From Scandinavium sp036271055 (GTDB taxonomy: Bacteria; Pseudomonadota; Gammaproteobacteria; Enterobacterales; Enterobacteriaceae): a DNA stretch of 64,000 bases. A model generated the notes under the pieces. It was given only the letters and a program-made list of their open reading frames with translations. It did no database searches and was not told the DNA's origin. Numbering within the stretch: position 1 is the stretch's first letter; each line of letters opens with the position of its first letter. Shown here piece by piece: positions 54,364-62,346 of the stretch. Where the stretch lies: the NCBI RefSeq assembly GCF_036271055.1, contig NZ_DATBBJ010000059.1:248001-312000 (forward strand). Reading direction: 5' to 3'. The position numbers were made by a program, and so were the translations under genes.

Positions 54364-55119
54364 TCATATCGTGAAGGTCATACCAATCCGGTAGCGCGAT
54401 TCTGCGATGCCATCTTCGCCCTCGTAATACCCTTGTTGATCAAGATAGTCATATTCGACATATGGACTGAACCAGCTGTTCCATTTATAACGCAACGTAA
54501 AAGCATTCTCCGTGGCCCAGGATTTTTCATTCTTGTATTTATAATCATCATTAACATGTTTGTATGCCGTTCCCTGATACAGCACACTCCATTGCGGGTT
54601 AATTTTATAGCCAAGGAAAATATCGAAGCGGTTTACACTGTCGCGATGCGATTCACCTGAAGTATCTTTGGTCTCATAATTATTATAGTCATAGCGATAA
54701 CGCAAACCGGTCGTCAGATCTGAGGTTATTTTATAGTTTACTCTAAGATAAGGTCGTAACTGTGTGCCGTTACTACTCCAATGATAAATCCCGCCTGGCT
54801 GAAAACTCCATTTATCCGACAACGGTAAAGTATAGTTGGTTTCTATCTCATTATAATCTGTTGTCGTGTCACCTAATGAATGTGCGCTGTCTGATTTATC
54901 GGCCCCGTTGTTCCCTCGTCCGTTATTCTTATTATTTTTATTATCGGTTTCAATGCTTCCCCACCAGCCGCTCTTCCAGCTCTCGCTAACCTTGAAGCGA
55001 GATTCATAGGTATGACTACCGGCCTTGTAGCCACCGCGCACGTCGAACGTCAGTGCATGAGAGACACTCGGCCCGGCAGTGATAAAGGCGAGTAACGTCC
55101 ATAGCAATTTCTTTTGCAT
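54364..55119 (-). CDS. KdgM/NanC-family oligosaccharide porin
   Basis: Outer-membrane channel for acidic oligosaccharides, 251 residues with a signal peptide ending SVSHAL near 22. A 12-stranded barrel is expected: the conserved DVRGGYKAGSHTYESRFKVS opening, SNGTQLRPYLRV, GLRYRYDYNNY, ATENAFTLRYKW, EYDYLDQQGYY and a C-terminal RIGMTFTI with terminal hydrophobic residue. It resembles E. coli NanC and Erwinia KdgM. A loop at about 60-80 is Asn/Lys/Gly-rich. It is divergent from the MFS gene across 452 bp and probably admits oligouronides. Confidence 0.88.
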   Translation of the reverse strand: MQKKLLWTLLAFITAGPSVSHALTFDVRGGYKAGSHTYESRFKVSESWKSGWWGSIETDNKNNKNNGRGNNGADKSDSAHSLGDTTTDYNEIETNYTLPLSDKWSFQPGGIYHWSSNGTQLRPYLRVNYKITSDLTTGLRYRYDYNNYETKDTSGESHRDSVNRFDIFLGYKINPQWSVLYQGTAYKHVNDDYKYKNEKSWATENAFTLRYKWNSWFSPYVEYDYLDQQGYYEGEDGIAESRYRIGMTFTI

Positions 55120-55464
55120 AACAGGTTCCTTTAATTAAATTAATATTATGATCTCAGCTAAAATTCTAAAAATAATTTTGAAATAACTGGAAGCGGATAA
55201 TATTGATTCAACAGAACAGATCATCCTTCTCTTATTGAAAGTAAGAGCGACCTCACAAATTAAATTTAATTAGCGGTTTTGTTTTTATATTTATGAAAAA
55301 TAGATCATTTCAGCTTATATAAACCTGTAATCCATATACATTCTGAATACGTTTTTCATTCTAATCAAAAAAGATCAACCCCATAATATAAATGATACAT
55401 CCAATGCACATAAAACCTCATATCCAACAAGGTTAAACCCACTCTTTAAATGCAATTTGGAATT

Positions 55465-55480
55465 TGTGATGCCAATCATG
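55465..55480. promoter_or_regulatory. Candidate CRP site
   Basis: TGTGATGCCAATCATG: a perfect left half TGTGA, N6, then TCATG (consensus TCACA), about 90 bp upstream of the MFS gene. Confidence 0.5.
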
Positions 55481-55508
55481 AAAAGAAGCCACTCTTTTTC
55501 ATAATATA

Positions 55509-55529
55509 AAATGAAATTATGTTTTATTT
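55509..55529. promoter_or_regulatory. Candidate KdgR operator
   Basis: AAATGAAA, three bases, then TGTTTTATTT; 17 of 21 positions agree with the enterobacterial KdgR palindrome as I recall it (halves AAATGAAAC and TGTTTCATTT). It lies 43 bp before the MFS start, suited to repression by KdgR, which senses 2-keto-3-deoxygluconate. Confidence 0.5.
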
Positions 55530-55571
55530 TTAAATAACCGCTATTTCATCAAAATCAATAAGGATATCACT

Positions 55572-56828
55572 GTGAAAATTAAGAAGCTGAGATGGTACAT
55601 TATCTCGCTGGTTATGGTCGGCACGATCATCAACTACCTCGCCCGCAGCACACTCGGCGTTGCTGCCCCCGAAATGATGAAAACCTTGCAGCTATCCAGT
55701 GAGCAATACTCGTGGATAGTCTCGGTGTTTCCGTTTACCTACGCCATCGGCGGCATCGCCTGTGGTTTTATCATCGACAAGTTTGGCCTGCGCATCAGCT
55801 TTGCGCTGCTCGCCGCCATCTGGTCAGCCTGTAATATGCTGACCGCCCTGTTCAGCAGTTGGTTGCCGATTGCCTGTTTGCGCGGTGGACTGGGTTTAAC
55901 CGAAGCCGCCTTTAACCCGGCAGGCATGAAAGTCACCGCCGAGTGGTTCCCGGCCAAAGAGCGCGGGCTGGCGTGCGGCATTTACAGTCTTGGCACCTCA
56001 TTGGGCGCGATGCTTGCCCCGCCGCTTGTCGTCTGGGCCATCATTAACTACAACTGGGAAATGTCGTTTGTCGTCACCGGGAGTATTGGCATTATCTGGA
56101 GCGTACTGTGGCTTGTCTGCTATCGCTCACCTGAAACGCATCCGGCGCTGTTGAAAGCGGAATATGAGGAAGCGCAGGCGGACAACATTTCAGCACCCGT
56201 CGAGAAAGTATCGCTGGGCACCATGATCAAAGATAAAAATCTGTGGGCCATCTCCCTTCCGCGCTTTATGGCCGATCCGGCGTGGGGAACGCTGCACTAC
56301 TGGATGCCACTGTATCTGGTCACCGTCCGCCATATGAATTTGAGCGAAATTGCGATGTTTGCCTGGCTGCCGTTCCTGACCGCCGATCTTGGCTGTCTGG
56401 CCGCCGGTTATATCTCTAAATTCCTTAACAATCGGGGCATTCATATCATTAACGCCAAACGCATTACTTTCACCTTTGCCGCGCTGTTGATGCTGGCAAT
56501 GGCCGCCGTCGGTTATGTCAGCAATGTTTATGTCGCTATCGCGCTGTTTTGTATTGCCGGCTTTGCCCATCAGTGCCTGTCGATTACCGTGATCAGCATG
56601 TCTTCCGATCTGTTCCCTAAACAGAAAGTGGCGACAGCCACCGGCTTTGCCGCTTTTACCGGCAGCATGGGCAATTTCGGCTTCAGCCTGTTCCTTGGCG
56701 CAATGGTGGCAGTGGTTGGTTACAATATGTTCTTCATTGGACTGGGCGTTTTTGACCTCATCGGTGCGGCGTTCTTGTGGGTGCTTATCAAAAAACCGGC
56801 CACAGAATTCAAACCGGCTATCGCCTGA
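55572..56828 (+). CDS. MFS transporter, ExuT-like (hexuronate/anion:cation symporter family)
   Basis: A 418-residue inner-membrane transporter with about 12 helices, similar along its length to E. coli ExuT (LRWYIISLVMVGTIINYLAR, AEWFPAKERGLACGI, GAMLAPPLVVWAI, LPRFMADPAWGTLHYWMPL, IAMFAWLPFLTADLGC). It probably imports mono- or oligouronides by proton symport. It is 17 bp upstream of the alginate-lyase-like gene and divergent from the porin, so it likely heads a three-gene operon. Confidence 0.88.
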   Translation: MKIKKLRWYIISLVMVGTIINYLARSTLGVAAPEMMKTLQLSSEQYSWIVSVFPFTYAIGGIACGFIIDKFGLRISFALLAAIWSACNMLTALFSSWLPIACLRGGLGLTEAAFNPAGMKVTAEWFPAKERGLACGIYSLGTSLGAMLAPPLVVWAIINYNWEMSFVVTGSIGIIWSVLWLVCYRSPETHPALLKAEYEEAQADNISAPVEKVSLGTMIKDKNLWAISLPRFMADPAWGTLHYWMPLYLVTVRHMNLSEIAMFAWLPFLTADLGCLAAGYISKFLNNRGIHIINAKRITFTFAALLMLAMAAVGYVSNVYVAIALFCIAGFAHQCLSITVISMSSDLFPKQKVATATGFAAFTGSMGNFGFSLFLGAMVAVVGYNMFFIGLGVFDLIGAAFLWVLIKKPATEFKPAIA

Positions 56829-56845
56829 ATTTCAGAGAGAAGAAA

Positions 56846-58066
56846 ATGAAAAAATACGCAGGCTTTGCCATAGGAATGGTGCTGACATTCAGCGCCTCCG
56901 CTCAGATCGAAAGCAAAACAGACGGTGCATGTCTGAGCTACGACTGTTCGCAAATGACGGACATCAAAACGCAGATAAAACAGGGTGGCGGCGAATATGC
57001 TCCCGCTTATGAGGCGCTGATGACAAAAGCGACCGACGCGCTCAAACATGTCCCCTATTCCGTCACTGAAAAAACGCTGCTGCCCGCTTCTGGTGATAAG
57101 CACGATTACTACAGCTTTGGGCCGTACTGGTGGCCGAACCCAAAAACCAAAAGTACGCTGCCCTATATCCGCAAAGACGGGCAAATCAACCCGTCGTCCA
57201 AAACGGATGATACCGACAGCAAACGGATGGTGCAGTTTGCCAACGACGTTCGGGTGCTGTCGCTGGCTGCGTTTTACAGTGAGGATGCTCGCTTTGCGGT
57301 GAAAGCGAACGCCCTGCTGAACGCCTGGTTTCTCGATAAAAAAACCCGCATGAACCCCAACCTCAACTTTGCACAGGCGATCCCTGGCGTCGTCAACGGA
57401 CGCGGAATCGGGATCATCGACACCCGCGTTCTGATTGATGTGGCCGATAGCATTGCCCTCTTGCATCACTCCGGCAATCTTACGGATAACGACTTTAAGG
57501 CCTATCAGCGCTGGTACGCGGAGTACACCCGCTGGCTGTTGAACAGCCCGAACGGACGCGAAGAAGGTAACTGGTACAACAATCATGGGGCCTGGTACGA
57601 CGCGCAGGTGACGGCATTTTCGCTGTTCACCGGCGATAAAAAACAGGCCGCGCAGCAAATCGAAACCTTCAAATATCGCCATCTGGCGGCACAGGTCAAT
57701 GCCAAAGGCGAGCTGCCCGCTGAACTGGAACGCACCCGCTCCTTCCATTACACCAATTTCGCCCTCGCCGCGTATGCCCGTATGGGTCGCTACGGCGAGA
57801 TAGCCGGAAACGATCTCTGGGGCTTCGAACTGGATGGACGCAAAATGGAAAATGCGTTTGCGGTCGTCGCTCAGCAGGTTGGAAAACCGGCGGCACAGTG
57901 GCAATACCCGGAGCTGAAATTTACGCCCGATGAAGCCACCGGCCCACTGCTCGCGGCGGCGCGTGCCTATAACAGCGAGGCTTTTCGCAACAGCGCCACA
58001 GCGTTGGTGAAGGAAAATCCGACCGACATTAACCGCCTGATGCCGGGCACCGCTTTAGTGAATTAA
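56846..58066 (+). CDS. Secreted alginate-lyase-family polysaccharide lyase
   Basis: A 406-residue protein with a Sec signal peptide cleaved near ASA-QIE (residue 19) and an alpha/alpha-barrel of the alginate lyase superfamily (PF05426). Family motifs: YYSFGPYWWPNP, DTDSKRM, VNGRGIGIIDTR, NNHGAWYD (likely catalytic Asn/His, near 253) and ELERTRSFHYTNF (Arg and Tyr). Expected to cut a polyuronate in the periplasm by beta-elimination. The substrate (alginate, glucuronan or other) is not settled; classical PL5 enzymes read NNHxYW, so it may belong to the related PL38 group. The ATG at 56846 follows GAGAGAAG. Confidence 0.82.
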   Translation: MKKYAGFAIGMVLTFSASAQIESKTDGACLSYDCSQMTDIKTQIKQGGGEYAPAYEALMTKATDALKHVPYSVTEKTLLPASGDKHDYYSFGPYWWPNPKTKSTLPYIRKDGQINPSSKTDDTDSKRMVQFANDVRVLSLAAFYSEDARFAVKANALLNAWFLDKKTRMNPNLNFAQAIPGVVNGRGIGIIDTRVLIDVADSIALLHHSGNLTDNDFKAYQRWYAEYTRWLLNSPNGREEGNWYNNHGAWYDAQVTAFSLFTGDKKQAAQQIETFKYRHLAAQVNAKGELPAELERTRSFHYTNFALAAYARMGRYGEIAGNDLWGFELDGRKMENAFAVVAQQVGKPAAQWQYPELKFTPDEATGPLLAAARAYNSEAFRNSATALVKENPTDINRLMPGTALVN

Positions 58067-58081
58067 TCGGGAGCAGAAAGA

Positions 58082-60016
58082 ATGAAGCAATTTACCCCCG
58101 AACAGGTCCAGGCCGCCAGAGACAAGGCCACGCCCGGCATCCTGCAACGCTTAATCGACAACAATGCTGATGTGCTTAATTATGAAACGCGGGTTCCGGA
58201 AACCGGTTGTGCGACGTGGAACCACTATTTTTTCTGTCCGGAACACAGTGTGCGCCTGATATGGGACCGAAAATCGCCGAACAAACATCGCTGCCCGGTG
58301 GATGGCGCGGTGTTTACCGGTGAACCCTATTACGGTGCCTGGTGGCGCTGGCTGAATGGCTTAAATGCCAAAGCCAGCTATGAACTGGCGGTGTTATGGC
58401 TATTGACCGGCGAAAAGCGTTATCGCGATAAAGTGATTGAGATCCTGATGCAGTACGCCCGTTATTACCCGGATTATCAGGAACATGGCGGCATTCCCTA
58501 CAACGGCCCCGGTAAAGCCAATGCCCAGACCCTATGTGAAGCCAACTGCCATGCCGATTTTGTCCGTGGTTTTGACCTCATCGCCGCAGAGTTAACGCCG
58601 CAACAACATGACTACATCGCCGTACGCCTGCTGCGCTGCGGGGCCGATTTTCTGATGCGCCACCGTGGCAATCAAATCCATAATCATGAAGTGAAAATCG
58701 GCGCGACAATTGGCATGATCGGGGCGGTACTTAACGACAGCACCTATCTGGATTTCGCGGTCAACAGCCGCTACGGTCTGCGCTATCAGCTACAACATGC
58801 ATTGCTGCCAGGCGGCTTATGGTTTGAAGGTTCGCTGCATTACCATTTCTACGCCTTACAGGCGTTTATGGCCTTTGAGAAATTCACCCACCACACGCCG
58901 TTCAGCCTGCTGGATGAACCCTTTTATCCGCAGATGCTTTCCCTGCCCTTGCGGTTGCTGATGCCGGACATGAGCCTGCCGAAAGTGAACGACTGCGTGG
59001 ACGGTCAGCAAAAGCTCAACAACAGCGATATCTATGAATTTGCCTGGTCATATTACGGTGATAAAGAGTATGGCCGCATGCTGTCTTTCCTTTATCGCGA
59101 AAGGCCGAGAGATAATCTGGATACGCTGTTCTACGGTCAACGTTTGCCCACGGAATCACTGGCCGTGCCGCAGGCGAATGAGCACAACCCCGGCGCCGGA
59201 TTCACAATAATCAGGCCCGTACCGGGCCGCGCCATTTGCCTGAAACACGGCCCGTATGGCGGTGAACACGATCATTACGATCGCCTGAACCTTATCGTGT
59301 TCAATAACGGCAACGCGCTGTTTCCCGATCTCGGCACCACCGGCTACGGCGCACCGCTGCACTACGGTTACTATAAAAATTCGTTTTCCCATAACACCTT
59401 ATGCGTCAACGGACTGAATCAGCCACCCGCTATTCCGCGCATTGTGGAATGGCAGGAGGCGCCAGAACAGACACGACTGGTGATGGAAGTTGACTGGAAA
59501 ACGCAGGCGACATTGCCCGACAGCAAAACGCGCGTCGAATGGGATGAAGAGGCGTATCGCGACGTGGTTTTCCGCCGAACGATTGTGGTGACGGATAATC
59601 TGCTGATCGACAAATGGCAGATTGAGAACCCACATCAGCAGTGCGTGGACGCTATTTATCTTATTAACACCGTCACATCGCGAGCGGAAAATCAGGCCGA
59701 ACTCAGTATTTGCTATCCCTATATCAAACACGCGACAGAGCAGCCGCTGGAAGGACAAATTGATATTGCCTGCCACGCCGATACGCCCGTCACTGTGAGT
59801 TGTTTCAGTACAAATAACGCCCGTTTAATTCAGGCAAAGGGGCCAAATAATCCGTCTACGTCGATGATTGATTACCTGATTGCACGCAGCCACGAACCGC
59901 AGGTGACGCTGGTGTTCGTGACCGATTTCAGCGGAGAGGCTCACGCCGAAATTAGCGCCATCGGCGACAGAATCAGGGTGACTGATATGCGTTTGAACCT
60001 GGACTATCGCTTGTAA
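58082..60016 (+). CDS. Heparinase II/III-family exolytic lyase (PL15/PL17-like)
   Basis: A 644-residue protein without a signal peptide, thus probably cytoplasmic. N-terminal alpha/alpha toroid (about 85-330) with IHNHEVKIG (Asn201, His202) and SLHYHFYALQ (Tyr254, His255), then a beta-sandwich heparinase II/III-like domain with GGEHDHYDRLN (396-400 metal/active-site His) and SHNTLCVNG (436-439). A Cys/His pair set CPEH...HRCP (52-72) may bind zinc. It likely releases unsaturated uronate monomers from oligosaccharides brought in by the MFS protein. It starts 15 bp after the secreted lyase gene. Confidence 0.83.
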   Translation: MKQFTPEQVQAARDKATPGILQRLIDNNADVLNYETRVPETGCATWNHYFFCPEHSVRLIWDRKSPNKHRCPVDGAVFTGEPYYGAWWRWLNGLNAKASYELAVLWLLTGEKRYRDKVIEILMQYARYYPDYQEHGGIPYNGPGKANAQTLCEANCHADFVRGFDLIAAELTPQQHDYIAVRLLRCGADFLMRHRGNQIHNHEVKIGATIGMIGAVLNDSTYLDFAVNSRYGLRYQLQHALLPGGLWFEGSLHYHFYALQAFMAFEKFTHHTPFSLLDEPFYPQMLSLPLRLLMPDMSLPKVNDCVDGQQKLNNSDIYEFAWSYYGDKEYGRMLSFLYRERPRDNLDTLFYGQRLPTESLAVPQANEHNPGAGFTIIRPVPGRAICLKHGPYGGEHDHYDRLNLIVFNNGNALFPDLGTTGYGAPLHYGYYKNSFSHNTLCVNGLNQPPAIPRIVEWQEAPEQTRLVMEVDWKTQATLPDSKTRVEWDEEAYRDVVFRRTIVVTDNLLIDKWQIENPHQQCVDAIYLINTVTSRAENQAELSICYPYIKHATEQPLEGQIDIACHADTPVTVSCFSTNNARLIQAKGPNNPSTSMIDYLIARSHEPQVTLVFVTDFSGEAHAEISAIGDRIRVTDMRLNLDYRL

Positions 60017-60024
60017 ATGAACAT

Positions 60025-60049
60025 AAAAAAGGCCACCGCAAGGGTGGCC
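60025..60049 (-). terminator. Terminator of the sdh-suc operon
   Basis: On the minus strand, GGCCACC / GGTGGCC stem with a five-base loop and six T residues, 55 bp beyond the sucD stop. It may also end the convergent lyase transcript, whose stop is 9 bp before it. Confidence 0.92.
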
Positions 60050-60104
60050 AACCATGTCGAAAACGGACATATAAAGCTCCCCGCGTGGGGAGCAGAGAGG
60101 ATTA
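60025..60104 (-). ncRNA. Possible SdhX-type sRNA from the sucD 3' UTR
   Basis: The 80-nt segment after the sucD stop contains two stable hairpins (GCTCCCC/GGGGAGC at 60076-60093 and the terminator stem at 60031-60049) joined by an A/T-rich single-stranded stretch. In E. coli and Salmonella the same place yields SdhX (RybD), an Hfq-bound sRNA cut from the sdh-suc mRNA end. Assignment rests on position and structure. Confidence 0.5.
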
Positions 60105-60974
60105 TCAGTTGATGATGGTTTTCAGCGCTTCGCCGATATCCGCCAGGCTACGAACGGTTTTCACACCGGCCGCTTCCAGGGCTGCAAATTTCTCGTCAGC
60201 CGTGCCTTTGCCGCCCGCGATGATCGCGCCCGCGTGGCCCATACGTTTGCCTTTCGGTGCAGTCACACCAGCAATGTAGCCAACAACCGGCTTGGTCACG
60301 TGTTCTTTGATGTACGCAGCCGCTTCTTCTTCAGCACTTCCGCCGATTTCACCGATCATCACGATCGCTTCCGTCTGTGGATCTTCCTGGAACATTTTCA
60401 GGATATCGATGAAGTTAGAACCTGGGATCGGGTCACCGCCGATGCCTACACAAGTGGACTGGCCGAAACCGTAATCGGTAGTCTGCTTCACCGCTTCGTA
60501 CGTCAGCGTACCAGAGCGGGACACGATGCCCACTTTACCTGGCTTGTGAATGTGGCCTGGCATGATACCGATTTTGCTCTGACCCGGGGTGATAACACCT
60601 GGGCAGTTCGGGCCAATCATGCGCACGCCTGCTTCATCCAGTTTCACCTTAACAGTCAGCATATCCAGGGTCGGGATGCCTTCGGTGATGGTGATGATGA
60701 GCTTAATGCCTGCGTCGATCGCTTCCAGAATGGAGTCTTTGCAGAACGGAGCCGGAACGTAGATAACGGATGCCGTCGCACCGGTCGCTTCAACCGCTTC
60801 GCGCACGGTGTTGAACACTGGCAGATTCAGGTGCGTGGTGCCGCCTTTGCCTGGCGTTACGCCGCCAACCATGTTGGTGCCGTAAGCAATCGCTTGTTCA
60901 GAGTGGAAAGTCCCCTGGCTACCGGTGAAGCCCTGGCAGATAACCTTGGTGTTTTTATCAATTAAAATGGACAT
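60105..60974 (-). CDS. sucD: Succinyl-CoA synthetase alpha subunit SucD
   Basis: TCA cycle enzyme subunit that carries the phosphohistidine (His246 region GRMGHAGAI) and binds CoA. It has 289 residues, like E. coli, with the CoA motif GFTGSQGTFHSEQAI at the start and the signature SRSGTLTYEAV. It shares one base with the sucC stop (TAATG). Last gene of sucABCD. Confidence 0.97.
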   Translation of the reverse strand: MSILIDKNTKVICQGFTGSQGTFHSEQAIAYGTNMVGGVTPGKGGTTHLNLPVFNTVREAVEATGATASVIYVPAPFCKDSILEAIDAGIKLIITITEGIPTLDMLTVKVKLDEAGVRMIGPNCPGVITPGQSKIGIMPGHIHKPGKVGIVSRSGTLTYEAVKQTTDYGFGQSTCVGIGGDPIPGSNFIDILKMFQEDPQTEAIVMIGEIGGSAEEEAAAYIKEHVTKPVVGYIAGVTAPKGKRMGHAGAIIAGGKGTADEKFAALEAAGVKTVRSLADIGEALKTIIN

Positions 60975-62140
60975 TATTTCCCCTCCACTGCGTGAACGAC
61001 CTGCTGAGCTGCGTCGGTCAAACTTTTCGCTGCAATAATATTCAGACCGCTGTCAGCCAGTCTTTTCGCGCCGAGTTCGGCGTTGTTGCCTTCCAGACGA
61101 ACCACCACCGGTACGTTAACGCCCACTTCTTCAACCGCACCGATAATGCCGTCTGCAATCAGGTCACAACGTACGATCCCGCCGAAAATGTTCACCAGTA
61201 CGGCTTTCACATTGTCGTCAGAGAGGATGATTTTAAACGCTTCGGTTACGCGCTCTTTGGTGGCGCCGCCGCCCACGTCGAGGAAGTTAGCCGGTTCGCC
61301 GCCATGCAGCTTAACGATGTCCATTGTACCCATCGCCAGGCCTGCGCCGTTAACCATGCAACCGATGTTGCCGTCGAGGGCAACGTAGTTCAGTTCCCAC
61401 TGTGCGGCCTGCGCTTCACGTGGATCTTCCTGAGACTGGTCGCGCATTTCGCGCAGATCCGGCTGGCGGAACAGTGCGTTGCCATCAGCGCCCAGTTTGC
61501 CATCGAGGCAGATCAGGTCGCCCTGCTTGGTGATCACCAGTGGGTTGATTTCAATCAGCGCCAGGTCACGATCGAGGAAGATGTTCGCCAGACCCATGAA
61601 GATCTTGGTGAACTGCTGCACCAGTTTGCCTTCCAGACCCAGTTTGAACGCCAGTTCACGGCCCTGATAAGGCATTGGACCTGCCAGCGGATCGATAGCC
61701 ACTTTGTGGATCAGGTGCGGGGTTTCTTCCGCTACTTTTTCGATTTCCACGCCGCCTTCGGTGGAGGCCATGAAGACCACACGACGGGAGCTACGGTCAA
61801 CAACCGCGCCCAGATACAGCTCTTTTGCGATGTCGGTAGCGGCTTCAACCAGGATCTGGTTTACCGGCTGACCGTTAGCGTCTGTCTGGTAGGTCACCAG
61901 GCGTTTGCCGAGCCAATGCTCCGCAAAAGCACGAATGTCTTCTTTGCTGTTAACGACTTTCACGCCGCCCGCTTTACCGCGGCCGCCAGCGTGTACCTGG
62001 CATTTCACGACCCAAGGGCCCGAGCCAATTTTAGAAGCGGCTTCTTCAGCTTCACGCGGAGTTGAGCAGGCATAGCCTACCGGCGCAGGTAAACCGTAGC
62101 GGGCAAACAGCTGTTTGGCCTGGTATTCATGTAAGTTCAT
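60974..62140 (-). CDS. sucC: Succinyl-CoA synthetase beta subunit SucC
   Basis: ATP-grasp subunit that binds nucleotide and succinate. It has 388 residues, as in E. coli, beginning MNLHEYQAKQLFARYG. Conserved CQVHAGGRGKAGGVK and LVNIFGGIVRCD segments are present. The start at 62138-62140 matches E. coli; 11 upstream codons run toward the ERIC element and are not conserved. Confidence 0.97.
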   Translation of the reverse strand: MNLHEYQAKQLFARYGLPAPVGYACSTPREAEEAASKIGSGPWVVKCQVHAGGRGKAGGVKVVNSKEDIRAFAEHWLGKRLVTYQTDANGQPVNQILVEAATDIAKELYLGAVVDRSSRRVVFMASTEGGVEIEKVAEETPHLIHKVAIDPLAGPMPYQGRELAFKLGLEGKLVQQFTKIFMGLANIFLDRDLALIEINPLVITKQGDLICLDGKLGADGNALFRQPDLREMRDQSQEDPREAQAAQWELNYVALDGNIGCMVNGAGLAMGTMDIVKLHGGEPANFLDVGGGATKERVTEAFKIILSDDNVKAVLVNIFGGIVRCDLIADGIIGAVEEVGVNVPVVVRLEGNNAELGAKRLADSGLNIIAAKSLTDAAQQVVHAVEGK

Positions 62141-62168
62141 GCGTTCTATCCACTTTTCAGGTATGCCC

Positions 62169-62284
62169 GTCATATTTCAAGCTGCATGTGCGTTGGCTTC
62201 TCGCTCACCCCAGTCACTTACTTAAGTAAGCTCCTGAGGATTCACTGCGGCGCCGCCTTCCTGCAACTCGAACTATTTAGGGCA
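62169..62284. repeat. ERIC (IRU) element between sucB and sucC
   Basis: About 116 bp with the two ERIC primer cores: CGCTCACCCCAGTCACTTAC (ERIC2 complement) and TAAGCTCCTGAGGATTCAC (ERIC1R type), flanked by complementary arms (CAAGCTGCATGTGCGTTGGC and CTGCAACTCGAACTATTTAG). It lies inside the sucABCD transcript and can fold as a long hairpin in the mRNA. Confidence 0.9.
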
Positions 62285-62346
62285 GAATCGTTATCGTTTT
62301 ACCTCCGGGCCAGTGATCGCCCGGAGGACAGGTGATACAAGGCTTA

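Larger units (their letters stand above)
55120..55571. promoter_or_regulatory. AT-rich divergent control region of the uronate cluster
   Basis: 452 bp with strikingly high A+T compared with its neighbours and no gene. It contains candidate CRP and KdgR sites near the MFS gene. Confidence 0.6.

Noticed and set aside
55286..55320. Second KdgR-like site (ATGAAAAATAG...ATTTCA) near the porin gene
   Set aside because: The arms are about 3 bp too far apart for the KdgR palindrome.
56720..57904. 394-codon minus-strand frame opposite the secreted lyase
   Set aside because: Shadow of the GC-rich lyase gene; the plus-strand protein has a signal peptide, family motifs and a ribosome site.
60992..62065. 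357-codon plus-strand frame opposite sucC
   Set aside because: Antisense shadow of a highly conserved gene; amino-acid composition (His, Phe, Gln rich) is that of a reversed frame.
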